From: Flavobacterium resistens
GTDB taxonomy: Bacteria; Bacteroidota; Bacteroidia; Flavobacteriales; Flavobacteriaceae
NCBI RefSeq assembly: GCF_900182645.1
Contig: NZ_FXTA01000001.1
Span: forward strand, 620,001 to 684,000
DNA: 64,000 bases
Direction of reading: 5' to 3'
Part shown: one piece after another, positions 44,980-53,314 of the stretch
Layout of the letters: each line of letters opens with the position of its first letter
Position numbering within the stretch: the first letter of the stretch is position 1
Notes under the pieces: model-generated
What the model was told of the DNA's origin: nothing
What the model saw: only the letters and a program-made list of their open reading frames with translations
Databases searched by the model: none
Translations under genes and position numbers: made by a program

Positions 44980-45831
44980 TTGACGACAACTATATCAAAT
45001 TCAATATTAACAGCTTCAATTAAGCATGCCGGAGCCGAATTATTTTCATTAAAAAACAATCAAAACAAGGAATATATTTGGGAAGGAAACCCTGATTTTT
45101 GGGGTAAACACTCACCTGTTCTTTTTCCGATTGTTGGCACATTGAAAAACAACTCTTATACAATTAATGAAAATGAATATCATTTGCCAAGACATGGTTT
45201 TGCGAGAGATATGGAATTTGAATTAATTGAAAAAACTGGAAATAGTGCTGTTTTTTCTTTAAAATCAAATAATGATACCTTAAAAAAATATCCTTTTGAG
45301 TTCGAATTACAGCTTATTTACACATTAGAAGGCACTTCTCTAAAAATCGAATATATTGTAATTAATACAGGAGATAATAAAATGCCCTTTTCAATTGGAG
45401 CTCATCCTGCAATTTCGCTTCCTGAAAATTTTGAAAACTATTCTTTTAAATTTGAAAAAGAAGAGCCTTTAAAATATAATCTTCTTGAAAATGATTTGAT
45501 TTCGAATAAAACCGAAATTTTAAAAACGACCGGAAATTTAGTACCGTTGAATTATAAACTTTTCGAAAATGATGCGCTTGTTTTCAAAACGCTAGAATCA
45601 AATTCGTTGACTATTCTTGAAAATTCAAAGCCTTATGTTCAGGTGGATTTTGAGGATTTTCCAAGTTTAGGAATCTGGACCAAAGACCAAGCACCATTTG
45701 TATGCATTGAACCTTGGTTTGGTTATTCTGACACTGCAAACAATTCAGGCGATTTGTTTAAAAAAGAAGGGATTATTGTTTTAGACGATGATCAAACTTT
45801 TCATTCTCAATTTAGTATTAAAATCTTATAA
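44980..45831 (+). CDS. Aldose 1-epimerase (galactose mutarotase)-like protein
   Basis: 283 residues. The start is TTG at 44980 (MTTTISNSILTASIKHAGAELFSL); the protein begins directly at the conserved first strand and no ATG is available. It has a galactose-mutarotase beta-sandwich with YIWEGNPDFWGKHSPVLFPIVG, the substrate His in LPRHGFARDMEFEL (about residue 70) and the catalytic His/Glu regions IGAHPAISLPENF and FVCIEPWFGYSD. YihR/YeaD-type members epimerise unknown aldoses or hexose phosphates, so the substrate is open. It is followed after 5 bp by the GNAT gene, probably as an operon. Confidence 0.85.
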   Translation: MTTTISNSILTASIKHAGAELFSLKNNQNKEYIWEGNPDFWGKHSPVLFPIVGTLKNNSYTINENEYHLPRHGFARDMEFELIEKTGNSAVFSLKSNNDTLKKYPFEFELQLIYTLEGTSLKIEYIVINTGDNKMPFSIGAHPAISLPENFENYSFKFEKEEPLKYNLLENDLISNKTEILKTTGNLVPLNYKLFENDALVFKTLESNSLTILENSKPYVQVDFEDFPSLGIWTKDQAPFVCIEPWFGYSDTANNSGDLFKKEGIIVLDDDQTFHSQFSIKIL

Positions 45832-45836
45832 ATAAA

Positions 45837-46385
45837 ATGTTAGAATTTAACTTTCATCCATTTCCAATAATTGAAACTGATCGTTTGCTTTTGAGAAGAA
45901 TAACAAACGATGATGTCAATGAAGTTTTTGAATTGCGTTCGAATCCAGAAACTATGAAATATATTCCTCGACCGTTGGTTAAAAACAATGAAGACGCATT
46001 GGCGCATATTGCCATGATTGATGAAAAAATCGAAACAAATATTGGAATCAATTGGGGAATTACATTAAAAGGCAACTCAAAACTTCTGGGAATCATTGGC
46101 TATTACAGAATGCAACCTGAAAATTACCGCGCCGAAATTGGCTATATGCTTTTGCCTGAATTTCATGGAAAAGGAATCATCCCCGAAGCTGTAAACCGAT
46201 TAATAGCTTACGGTTTTAACGATATGAAACTGCATTCAATTGAAGCAGTTATTGACCCTGAAAACCAAGCTTCGGAAAAAGTCCTGCAAAAATGCGGATT
46301 TGTTAAAGAAGCACATTTCAAAGAATCCGAATTTTATGAAGGGCGATTTTTAGACAAAGTAATTTACTCATTATTAGAACGATAG
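45837..46385 (+). CDS. RimJ/RimL-type N-acetyltransferase
   Basis: 182 residues with the Acetyltransf_3 (RimJ/RimL) pattern: TDRLLLRRITNDDVNEVFELRSNPE at the N-terminus (positions about 14-38), the acetyl-CoA loop LPEFHGKGIIPEAVNRLIAYGF (about 105-126), and ENQASEKVLQKCGFVKEA (about 142-159). It acetylates a protein N-terminus or a small amine; the target is unknown. It starts 5 bp behind the aldose-epimerase-like gene and shares its strand. Confidence 0.85.
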   Translation: MLEFNFHPFPIIETDRLLLRRITNDDVNEVFELRSNPETMKYIPRPLVKNNEDALAHIAMIDEKIETNIGINWGITLKGNSKLLGIIGYYRMQPENYRAEIGYMLLPEFHGKGIIPEAVNRLIAYGFNDMKLHSIEAVIDPENQASEKVLQKCGFVKEAHFKESEFYEGRFLDKVIYSLLER

Positions 46386-46460
46386 TTTTTGTTAATTTCT
46401 GACAAAAAAATAATATTTGTTAAAACATATATTATTAATGTCCAAAATGCGTTTATACGT

Positions 46461-46468
46461 TATATTTG
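46461..46468 (+). promoter_or_regulatory. Candidate -7 element for the outer-membrane protein gene
   Basis: TATATTTG matches TAnnTTTG and lies 45 bp before the ATG at 46514. The -33 TTG is not clear. Confidence 0.45.
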
Positions 46469-46513
46469 CACGCGAAATTAACCACTTAATCTATTTCGCT
46501 CAAAAACATATTT

Positions 46514-47074
46514 ATGAAAAAATTATTAATATTCGCCATTTTCTTCTTTTCAATTCAATCACACAGTCAAACTTTTATCAAATTTAATGGAGCTACAGCA
46601 CTTTTAGCTGTTCCAAATGTTGGTATCGAAACCAGTATTGGAGAAAAGACAACTTTTAGTTTTGATGTCATGGCATCTTTCTGGAAATCATTTAACGGAC
46701 ACAATCCAATGGAATTTTATACTTTCACTCCTGAAGTTCGTTATCATTTTAAAGAAAAATACAATGGATTTTATGTTGGAGGTCATGCAGGACCAGATAT
46801 TTACAGAATTCAAAAATGGAATTACTGGGATAGTAATTATTATGAAAAAGGTTTTGGATATCGTTTAGGAGTTACTGTTGGTTACAATATCAAATTAAGC
46901 GATAAATTTTTACTAGATATTTTTGCCGGCGGTGGATGGCATCAAGGTTTTTATCATGGTCTATACAATGACGGAACACCAGGGAGATATCCTGAAGACC
47001 ATGCTACAGAATACAACAAAAGTGGAGAGTGGATGCCATATAGAGGAGGTGTAATGATTTCTTATAAATTATAA
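46514..47074 (+). CDS. DUF3575-like outer-membrane protein
   Basis: 186 residues: signal peptide [19 protein letters not shown], then an 8-strand-type barrel (about 20-186) with alternating aromatic residues ([49 protein letters not shown]) and a C-terminal aromatic strand ending GGVMISYKL. This matches the DUF3575 group of Bacteroidota outer-membrane proteins; no transport or enzymatic function is known. It ends 6 bp inside the convergent VF530 gene. Confidence 0.75.
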   Translation: MKKLLIFAIFFFSIQSHSQTFIKFNGATALLAVPNVGIETSIGEKTTFSFDVMASFWKSFNGHNPMEFYTFTPEVRYHFKEKYNGFYVGGHAGPDIYRIQKWNYWDSNYYEKGFGYRLGVTVGYNIKLSDKFLLDIFAGGGWHQGFYHGLYNDGTPGRYPEDHATEYNKSGEWMPYRGGVMISYKL

Positions 47075-47299
47075 TTTATCAAATTTACTTAATGATTTTA
47101 CATATAAATCTTCCACTTTTTTACGAGCCCAATCTGTTTTTCTCAAAAAAGTAAGCGAAGATTTAATACTTGGATTTGAAATAAAACATTTTATCGGAAT
47201 TAATTCTCCTAAAGTATCAAAACCATAAAAATCAACTAAAGTCTCAACAATTTTCTGAAGTGTAATTCCGTGTAAAGGATCTTTTGATTTATTTTCCAT
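47069..47299 (-). CDS. VF530-family (DUF2132) small protein
   Basis: 76 residues starting [23 protein letters not shown], with the conserved [23 protein letters not shown] and [20 protein letters not shown] stretches of the VF530 fold, a small helical double-stranded DNA-binding-like protein of unknown role. It is complete and of normal size. Its 3' end overlaps the convergent outer-membrane gene by 6 bp, and the outer-membrane gene at 47408 lies upstream beyond a terminator. Confidence 0.85.
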   Translation of the reverse strand: MENKSKDPLHGITLQKIVETLVDFYGFDTLGELIPIKCFISNPSIKSSLTFLRKTDWARKKVEDLYVKSLSKFDKL

Positions 47300-47324
47300 T
47301 TTTATACTTTTAAAATTATATAAA

Positions 47325-47355
47325 AAAGACCGTACTATAAAAAAGTACGGTCTTT
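47325..47355 (-). terminator. Intrinsic terminator behind the 47408-48046 barrel gene
   Basis: AAAGACCGTACT / AGTACGGTCTTT with a 7-nt loop, 53 bp beyond the stop codon of the upstream minus-strand gene. Confidence 0.8.
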
Positions 47356-47407
47356 CTTTTTTTGCAAAATTACAAAATAGAATTTGACATTAATCAAATA
47401 ATGAATA

Positions 47408-48046
47408 TTAGAATAAGAATTTAAATCCTACTGAAATTGGCGAAGTCAAATTTGGATTGCTGCCACCTAACGCAGTATTATAAAATGGGTCTACATTTGC
47501 TGCATGAGCTAGGCCGAAATTTGTAACAGTCGTTTTTTCTCCTGTTTTAGGATCAAGTGTTGTAGAGGTAAAATTTGCTAAATCATAAGAAAACTCAACA
47601 GAGAAATTCTTTGTAACAAAATAATCAAATCCACCTGAAAGAGATAAACCAACCTGATTTACTTTTAATTCACTTTCTTTTTCTTTTCCTGTAATAACCG
47701 GCAATGCTAATTGTCCAAAGAAATAAAGTGAGCCTGCAACATTCCAATACTTTCTTGCTAATGGCTGAAATACAAATAAATCGGTTTTTGCTGCTGTTCC
47801 TTTATCTGAATCGGCTTTTATATTAATATATCCAATTCCTGCTCCAACTGCCACAGATGGTGTAACAAATGTTCCAACTATTGGCAATACAGATAAACTA
47901 GTATTTTTGAGGTCAGCAGTTTTTGTCTGTTGATATCCAAATTGGGAAGTTGCAAACCATGCACCTTTTAAGCCTTGATTTGAATCTTGAGCTTGAGCTG
48001 CAAATCCAATAAACGCAATACTTACTAGTGTAAAAATCTTTTTCAT
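47408..48046 (-). CDS. Outer-membrane beta-barrel protein
   Basis: 212 residues: signal peptide MKKIFTLVSIAFIGFAAQAQ, then a barrel of about eight strands (21-212) with GAGIGYINIKAD, WNVAGSLYFFGQLALPVI, GLSLSGGFDYFVTKNFSVEFSYDLA and the C-terminal strand PISVGFKFLF. This matches general PF13505-type barrels; the specific function is unknown. It is monocistronic, divergent from smpB. Confidence 0.8.
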   Translation of the reverse strand: MKKIFTLVSIAFIGFAAQAQDSNQGLKGAWFATSQFGYQQTKTADLKNTSLSVLPIVGTFVTPSVAVGAGIGYINIKADSDKGTAAKTDLFVFQPLARKYWNVAGSLYFFGQLALPVITGKEKESELKVNQVGLSLSGGFDYFVTKNFSVEFSYDLANFTSTTLDPKTGEKTTVTNFGLAHAANVDPFYNTALGGSNPNLTSPISVGFKFLF

Positions 48047-48173
48047 TTTGAGTTTGTTTTTAAATTATTAAACAAACTTAGCTGTAAGCTTTTTCTTTAA
48101 TACTGATTAAAATCATAGATTAAAAAAAATCTTTAATTATCTTATATCGCATTAAAATTTTTCAATTTTGTTT

Positions 48174-48181
48174 TACATTTG
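48174..48181 (+). promoter_or_regulatory. -7 promoter element just ahead of smpB
   Basis: TACATTTG fits TAnnTTTG exactly and ends 5 bases before the smpB ATG (48187), predicting a transcript with almost no 5' leader. The -33 element is not clear. Confidence 0.55.
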
Positions 48182-48186
48182 CAGTT

Positions 48187-48642
48187 ATGATAAAATCAGT
48201 TAACATACTAAATAAAAGAGCTCGATTTGATTATGAGATAATCGATACTTATACTGCTGGAATTGTTTTAGCAGGTACCGAAATCAAATCTATACGTCTA
48301 GGCAAAGCAAATATTACAGAGAGTTTTTGTGAATTCAGCGGTATGGAGCTTTTTGCAATCAATACTTATATTGAAGAATACTCGTTTGGAAATCAATTCA
48401 ATCATAAATCCAGAAGTGAAAGAAAATTACTTCTCAATAAAAAAGAATTAAAAACACTTCATAAAAGCGTTCAGGCAAAAGGACTTACTATTGTCCCGTT
48501 GAAATTATTTACCAACGAAAAAGGATTAGCCAAACTACAAATCGGCCTTTGCAAGGGAAAGAAAAACTACGACAAACGTGAATCTTTAAAGGAACAGGAT
48601 ACAAAACGAGATTTAGACAGAATCAAAAAAGCTTACAATTAA
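48187..48642 (+). CDS. smpB: SsrA-binding protein SmpB
   Basis: 151 residues, standard size. Starts [17 protein letters not shown], with the conserved [28 protein letters not shown] and the basic C-terminal tail ([24 protein letters not shown]) that enters the decoding centre. SmpB delivers tmRNA to stalled ribosomes for trans-translation. The -7 element 5 bp upstream suggests a leaderless message. Other ribosome-rescue genes (prfH, rtcB) are in the window but about 12 kb away. Confidence 0.95.
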   Translation: MIKSVNILNKRARFDYEIIDTYTAGIVLAGTEIKSIRLGKANITESFCEFSGMELFAINTYIEEYSFGNQFNHKSRSERKLLLNKKELKTLHKSVQAKGLTIVPLKLFTNEKGLAKLQIGLCKGKKNYDKRESLKEQDTKRDLDRIKKAYN

Positions 48643-48721
48643 TAAGCTTTAATTTTCTGAAAATGATGAGTTTATAAATATTTTATCGTTATTTTTACTA
48701 CAAACAATATAACCTTAAAAT

Positions 48722-49360
48722 ATGAAAAAGTACCTAGTCTTCTTAATCGCCGTACTGTCACTTTCTGGTTGTGGCAGTAATACTTCTATAGTAAACAGCT
48801 GGAGAGATCCAGACATAACTGTTGCTCAGGAAGAATTTAAAAAAGTTTTAGTTGTTGCTTTGGTCAAGGACGAAGCTTCAAGAAGAATTACTGAAAACAG
48901 AATTGCAGCAAGCAATCCGGTTTTTAAAACTTCATATCAATATCTTACTGCAACATCACAACTAACTCAGGAGCAAAAATTAAAAATATTGCAGGATGAG
49001 AACTTTGATGGGGTTGTTACAATGCGTTTAGTCAGCAAAGAAAAAGAAACCACTTATGTACCTGGCACTTATACCGGAATGTATTATGGAGGATTTGACG
49101 GAATGTATACTGGAATGTACGGATATGGCTTTGGCAACTGGTACGGAATGTATTCTCCAAATTTCTATGATCCGGGATATTATCAAGAAACAACATCTTA
49201 TATGGTTGAAACCAATATTTTTTCATTAAAACAAAACAAACTAATCTGGACAGGAACTACAGAGTCGCAATACGTTACTGATTTAGGTCAAACAATTGAT
49301 GCGATAATGCAAGCCGTAGTCAAGGAAATGAGAAAAGACGGTTCTTTACCTCCAAAATAA
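48722..49360 (+). CDS. Lipoprotein of unknown function with Gly/Tyr/Met-rich middle
   Basis: 212 residues. Lipoprotein signal MKKYLVFLIAVLSLSGC (Cys17), then NSWRDPDITVAQEEFKKVLVVALVKDEASRRITENRI, which resembles DUF4136-type lipoproteins (NSWRDP start). A low-complexity stretch near residues 110-150 repeats G-M-Y (TGMYYGGFDGMYTGMYGYGFG, then NWYGMY). The last part (VETNIFSLKQNKLIWTGTTESQY) is beta-rich. No catalytic motif is seen. It ends before a terminator and the Fic gene. Confidence 0.7.
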   Translation: MKKYLVFLIAVLSLSGCGSNTSIVNSWRDPDITVAQEEFKKVLVVALVKDEASRRITENRIAASNPVFKTSYQYLTATSQLTQEQKLKILQDENFDGVVTMRLVSKEKETTYVPGTYTGMYYGGFDGMYTGMYGYGFGNWYGMYSPNFYDPGYYQETTSYMVETNIFSLKQNKLIWTGTTESQYVTDLGQTIDAIMQAVVKEMRKDGSLPPK

Positions 49361-49368
49361 AATAATAA

Positions 49369-49396
49369 AAAGCAGCGTTTCTAAAAATGCTGCTTT
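49369..49396 (+). terminator. Intrinsic terminator behind the 48722 lipoprotein
   Basis: AAAGCAGC / GCTGCTTT around a 12-nt loop, followed by ATTTTTATTT. Confidence 0.75.
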
Positions 49397-49417
49397 ATTT
49401 TTATTTAAAAAATTGAC

Positions 49418-49436
49418 TAATTTTGTCAAGACAAAA
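49418..49436 (+). promoter_or_regulatory. Palindrome overlapping the promoter of the Fic gene
   Basis: A perfect -7 element TAATTTTG (49418-49425) is overlapped by TTTTGTC-AA-GACAAAA (49421-49436), whose last base is the first base of the upstream ATG. A bound regulator would block the promoter; the encoded XRE domain is the likely binder. Confidence 0.6.
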
Positions 49437-50497
49437 TGTTTCTCACAATGAAATCACTTTTAAAAAATGCCAGAGAACAAAAAGGTTTAAAAACCCGCGA
49501 GGTAGCACAACTGCTCGGTATAGATCAGGCATTAATCAGCAAATTTGAATCAGGAACACGAAAACCAACAAAAGATCAAGTCAGTAAATTGTCTCAGCTT
49601 TTAGAAATTGATTACGAAACTTTAATGATTGCCTGGCTTAAAGAAAAGATCCTTTACGAAATTGCTAATGATGAATTTGCTTTGAAGGCTTTAAAAGTTG
49701 CGGAAGACGAAATCAAATACAACAAAACAGTTTCAAGTCTTAAATTATCTACTTCATTAGAAAAAATATTAAACGAAATTGATCTTCTAAAAGAAAAATT
49801 AGATTCTTACAGACAATTCGATAATTTCAAAATTAAACAAGCTTTAGAACTTGAATATACTTTTGAAAGCAATAGAATTGAAGGAAACACAATGACCCTG
49901 CGTGAAACTGATATGGTGATAAATGAAGGATTGACAATTTCTGGAAAAAGCATGCGAGAACATCTCGAAGCAATAAATCATCAGGAAGCAATTGGTTTTA
50001 TTAAAGATTTGATGAATAAAAACAATTCATTAAACGAACGTGATCTCTTATCTATTCATAATTTAATTCTTAGGGGAATAATTCCTGAAGATGCAGGACG
50101 TTATCGAAAAGTTCAGGTCAGGACACAAGGAAGCAGTAATATGCCACCACAGCCTTCGTTAGTTCCGCAGGAAATGGAAGAATATTTCACTTGGTACGAA
50201 ATCAACAAAAATAAACTTCATCCAGTTATTTTGGCTGCTGAAATGCATGAAAGATTAGTAACAATTCATCCTTTTATTGATGGAAACGGAAGAACTTCAA
50301 GATTGATTATGAATTTAATTTTAATGCAAAAAGGCTATTTAATTGCCAACATAAAAGGTGATTACGAAAATCGAATGCGTTATTATCAATCTCTGGAAAT
50401 TGCTCAGACAAAAAAAGATAAAGAAGATTTTCTGCTTTTTATTGCTAAAACACAAAAAGAGAGTTTAGAAAGATATATCACAATTCTTACTCAATAA
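49436..50497 (+). CDS. Fic-domain AMP-transferase with N-terminal XRE helix-turn-helix
   Basis: 353 residues. An N-terminal XRE-type HTH (about 8-60; NAREQKGLKTREVAQLLGIDQALISKFESGTRKPTKDQ) is followed by a helical linker and a Fic domain with the complete HxFx(D/E)GNGRxxR motif HPFIDGNGRTSR (about 281-292). An inhibitory helix [S/T]xxxE[G/N] is present as SNRIEG (about residue 145), so it is a class II auto-inhibited Fic enzyme expected to transfer AMP to a protein. The start is ATG 49436, or the in-frame ATG at 49448 (MKSLLKNA), which I favour because the palindrome covers 49421-49436. Confidence 0.88.
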   Translation: MFLTMKSLLKNAREQKGLKTREVAQLLGIDQALISKFESGTRKPTKDQVSKLSQLLEIDYETLMIAWLKEKILYEIANDEFALKALKVAEDEIKYNKTVSSLKLSTSLEKILNEIDLLKEKLDSYRQFDNFKIKQALELEYTFESNRIEGNTMTLRETDMVINEGLTISGKSMREHLEAINHQEAIGFIKDLMNKNNSLNERDLLSIHNLILRGIIPEDAGRYRKVQVRTQGSSNMPPQPSLVPQEMEEYFTWYEINKNKLHPVILAAEMHERLVTIHPFIDGNGRTSRLIMNLILMQKGYLIANIKGDYENRMRYYQSLEIAQTKKDKEDFLLFIAKTQKESLERYITILTQ

Positions 50498-50500
50498 AAA

Positions 50501-50520
50501 AGCCCAGCGTTAACTGGGCT
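50501..50520. terminator. Bidirectional terminator between the Fic gene and pcm
   Basis: AGCCCAG / CTGGGCT with a 6-nt loop and A/T-rich flanks between convergent genes ending at 50497 and 50526. Confidence 0.8.
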
Positions 50521-50525
50521 TCTTA

Positions 50526-51167
50526 TTAATTTTTATCTTCTAATAAAGGAACAAATCGAAACTCTCCAAACTCATGTTTTTCAAATTGCGTTTCATTTTT
50601 CCTGATTAACAATGTCATAATCTGAACATCCTCCCCTAACGGAATAACTAGCCTTCCTCCTATTTTTAACTGAGCCATTAAAGGTTGTGGAATAAATGGT
50701 GCACCCGCTGTAACTATAATACTGTCAAACGGCGCAAAATTTGGTAATCCTTTATATCCATCTCCAAAAGTAACATGTTTTGGACGAATATTTAATTTCG
50801 GAAATAAATTTGATGTTGTCTTAAATAACTCATTTTGCCTTTCAACAGTATAAACTTTAGCACCAAGCATAAATAAAACGGCAGTCTGATAACCAGAACC
50901 AGTTCCAATCTCTAAAATTTTATGATCTTTTTTAACCTCAAGCAATTGCGACTGAAAAGCAACTGTATAAGGTTGTGAAATGGTTTGCCCTGCTCCAATT
51001 GGAAAAGCTTTATCCTGATAAGCAAAATCTTCAAAACTTGAATTCAAAAAAAGGTGTCTTGGAATTTTTTTTATCGCATCCAAAACCGCTCTGTCAGTAA
51101 TTCCTTTTTGTTCCAAAGTGCTTACTAATTGATTACGAAGTCCTTGATGTTTGGCAGTGTCTTTCAA
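50526..51167 (-). CDS. pcm: Protein-L-isoaspartate O-methyltransferase
   Basis: 213 residues. It methylates isoaspartyl groups in aged proteins using S-adenosylmethionine, for repair. SAM motif I is KILEIGTGSGYQTAVLF (about residues 78-94), and the family signature AFPIGAGQTISQPYTVAFQ (about 52-70) and FDSIIVTAGAPFIPQPL are intact. The start is TTG (51167), giving MKDTAKHQGLRNQLV; there is no ATG that preserves the N-terminus. It is monocistronic. Confidence 0.92.
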   Translation of the reverse strand: MKDTAKHQGLRNQLVSTLEQKGITDRAVLDAIKKIPRHLFLNSSFEDFAYQDKAFPIGAGQTISQPYTVAFQSQLLEVKKDHKILEIGTGSGYQTAVLFMLGAKVYTVERQNELFKTTSNLFPKLNIRPKHVTFGDGYKGLPNFAPFDSIIVTAGAPFIPQPLMAQLKIGGRLVIPLGEDVQIMTLLIRKNETQFEKHEFGEFRFVPLLEDKN

Positions 51168-51333
51168 AATGGGTTGGTTTTATTTTGGCAAAAATAAGAA
51201 ACAAAACAGGATTTCAAATATTGATTTTTAAATATTAAATTAATAAAGTCAAAAGCCACAACTGATAATTTAGAATTCACAACTAACAACTCACAATTAG
51301 CTAAATTCATTTTCACGTTAAACAAATAAATTA

Positions 51334-51341
51334 TATTTTTG
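51334..51341 (+). promoter_or_regulatory. Candidate -7 element for the Gfo/Idh/MocA gene
   Basis: TATTTTTG matches TAnnTTTG, 16 bp before the ATG at 51358. No -33 element is clear. Confidence 0.4.
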
Positions 51342-51357
51342 TTTAAAATACATTCTC

Positions 51358-52323
51358 ATGTTAAAAGTAGGAGTTTTAGGTGCTGGTCATCTTGGTAAAA
51401 TACATTTACGCTTATTGCAACAATCTGACAAATACGAATTAGTTGGATTTTACGACGAAAATCAAGAAAATGCCGAAAGAATCTCAAAAGAGTTTGGCTA
51501 TAAAAACTTCAGCACAATTGCAAAACTTATTCACGCTGTCGACGTGATTGATATTGTTACTCCAACGCTTTCACACTATAAATGCGCTAAGGTTGCAATC
51601 AAATCTGGCAAACATATCTTTATTGAAAAACCAATTGCCAATACTGTAGAAGAAGCTGAAGAAATTATTGCTTTAGCCAAAGAATACAATGTAAAAGGAC
51701 AAGTTGGTCATGTTGAGCGTTTTAATCCCGCTTTTATTGCTACAAAAAATATGATCGAAAACCCGATGTTTATTGAAACACATCGTTTGGCTGAGTTTAA
51801 TCCGCGTGGGACTGATGTTCCTGTAGTATTAGATTTAATGATCCATGATATTGATGCCATTTTAAGTGTTGTTAATTCAAAAGTAAAAGATATTCACGCT
51901 AGCGGTGTATCGGTAATTAGTGATACTCCGGATATTGCCAATGCCCGAATCGAATTTGAAAATGGCTGTGTTGCTAATTTAACTGCCAGCAGAATTTCGT
52001 TGAAAAACATGCGGAAATCTCGTTTCTTTCAAAAAGACGCCTATATTTCGGTTGACTTTTTGGAGAAAAAATGCGAAGTTGTTCGTATGAAAGATGCACC
52101 AGAAGTTCCTGGAGATTTTGATATGATTCTTCAAAATGCCGAAGGTGTAAAAAAACAAATCTATTTCACGAATCCGGATGTGGAGCAAAATAACGCCATT
52201 CTGGATGAATTAGAATCTTTTGCAAATGCAATTAATACAGATACAACTCCGGTTGTAACGCTTGAGCAAGCAACAGATGCACTGCGTGTTGCTTATCAAA
52301 TTATTGATTGTTTCAATAAATAA
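51358..52323 (+). CDS. Gfo/Idh/MocA-family NAD(P)-dependent oxidoreductase
   Basis: 321 residues. N-terminal Rossmann domain with LKVGVLGAGHLGKIHLRLL (residues 2-20) and the Lys-Pro motif FIEKPIANTVEEAEEI (about 93-108). The C-terminal alpha/beta domain has the HVERFNPAF and LMIHDIDAILSVV motifs (catalytic His about residue 163). Members oxidise sugars, inositol or related polyols or reduce biliverdin; the substrate cannot be read. It lies 91 bp before the hydroxybutyryl-CoA dehydrogenase gene, with an inverted repeat in between. Confidence 0.85.
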   Translation: MLKVGVLGAGHLGKIHLRLLQQSDKYELVGFYDENQENAERISKEFGYKNFSTIAKLIHAVDVIDIVTPTLSHYKCAKVAIKSGKHIFIEKPIANTVEEAEEIIALAKEYNVKGQVGHVERFNPAFIATKNMIENPMFIETHRLAEFNPRGTDVPVVLDLMIHDIDAILSVVNSKVKDIHASGVSVISDTPDIANARIEFENGCVANLTASRISLKNMRKSRFFQKDAYISVDFLEKKCEVVRMKDAPEVPGDFDMILQNAEGVKKQIYFTNPDVEQNNAILDELESFANAINTDTTPVVTLEQATDALRVAYQIIDCFNK

Positions 52324-52346
52324 TTTAAAAGATTTTCAAACATACA

Positions 52347-52388
52347 TTAGCCACGCAATTCACACCAAATTAGTGAATTCGTGGCTAA
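52347..52388. repeat. CACGAATTCAC-word inverted repeat
   Basis: TTAGCCACGCAATTCAC faces GTGAATTCGTGGCTAA with one extra base, loop 9 nt. It shares the word with the long repeat at 32442-32544 and lies between the oxidoreductase and hbd. Confidence 0.8.
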
Positions 52389-52414
52389 AATTATAAATAT
52401 AATATTACATTAAA

Positions 52415-53302
52415 ATGAAAACAATAGCTGTAATTGGAGCAGGAACAATGGGCAACGGAATTGCACATACTTTTGCGCAAAGCGGATTTACCGTAAAATT
52501 AATAGACGTTTCTGAAAAATCATTAGATAAAGGAATGGCAACTATTGCGGCTAATTTAGATCGTATGTTATCTAAAGGAACGATTACACAAGACGATGTT
52601 GCCAAAACGATAACTAATATTATTACTTATACTGATATAAAAGATGGTGTTGTAGGTGCAGATTTAGTCGTTGAAGCAGCAACAGAAAATGTTGAATTAA
52701 AATTGAACATCTTCAAACAATTAAATGAATATTGCTCACACAATACAATTTTGGCAACAAATACATCTTCAATCTCGATTACCCAAATTGGAGCTGTTGT
52801 AGCACATCCTGAGCGCGTTATCGGGATGCATTTTATGAATCCGGTACCGATTATGAAATTGGTTGAAATCATCCGCGGATACAATACAAGCGATGAAGTA
52901 ACTAAAATTATTATGAATTTATCTGAGAAATTAGGTAAAGTTCCTGTAGAAGTAAACGATTATCCTGGTTTTGTAGCAAACAGAATTTTAATGCCGATGC
53001 TAAACGAGGCAATCGAAACGTTATACAATAAAGTTGCTGGAGTTTATGAAATTGATACGGTAATGAAATTAGGAATGGGACATCCTATGGGACCGCTTCA
53101 ATTAGCTGATTTTATTGGTCTTGATGTTTGCTTAGCAATACTAAATGTAATGTACGACGGATTTAAAAATCCAAAATATGCTCCTTGCCCACTTTTAGTA
53201 AACATGGTGAGAGCCGGAAAACTTGGAGTAAAATCTGGCGAAGGCTTTTACGATTACAGCGAAAGTAAAAAAGCAGAGAAAATTTCGAAGCAGTTTTTAT
53301 AA
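52415..53302 (+). CDS. 3-hydroxybutyryl-CoA dehydrogenase
   Basis: 295 residues. It oxidises (S)-3-hydroxybutyryl-CoA (or reduces acetoacetyl-CoA) with NAD(P). Rossmann start TIAVIGAGTMGNGIAHTFAQ, the catalytic His/Glu region GMHFMNPVPIMKLVEIIRG (about 138-156), NDYPGFVANRILMPMLNEAI and the C-terminal domain GMGHPMGPLQLADFIGLDV. The length is typical for Hbd/PaaH. No other fatty-acid degradation gene is next to it, apart from the truncated acyl-CoA-dehydrogenase-like gene at the window start. Confidence 0.92.
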   Translation: MKTIAVIGAGTMGNGIAHTFAQSGFTVKLIDVSEKSLDKGMATIAANLDRMLSKGTITQDDVAKTITNIITYTDIKDGVVGADLVVEAATENVELKLNIFKQLNEYCSHNTILATNTSSISITQIGAVVAHPERVIGMHFMNPVPIMKLVEIIRGYNTSDEVTKIIMNLSEKLGKVPVEVNDYPGFVANRILMPMLNEAIETLYNKVAGVYEIDTVMKLGMGHPMGPLQLADFIGLDVCLAILNVMYDGFKNPKYAPCPLLVNMVRAGKLGVKSGEGFYDYSESKKAEKISKQFL

Positions 53303-53314
53303 AAAAGAAATATC

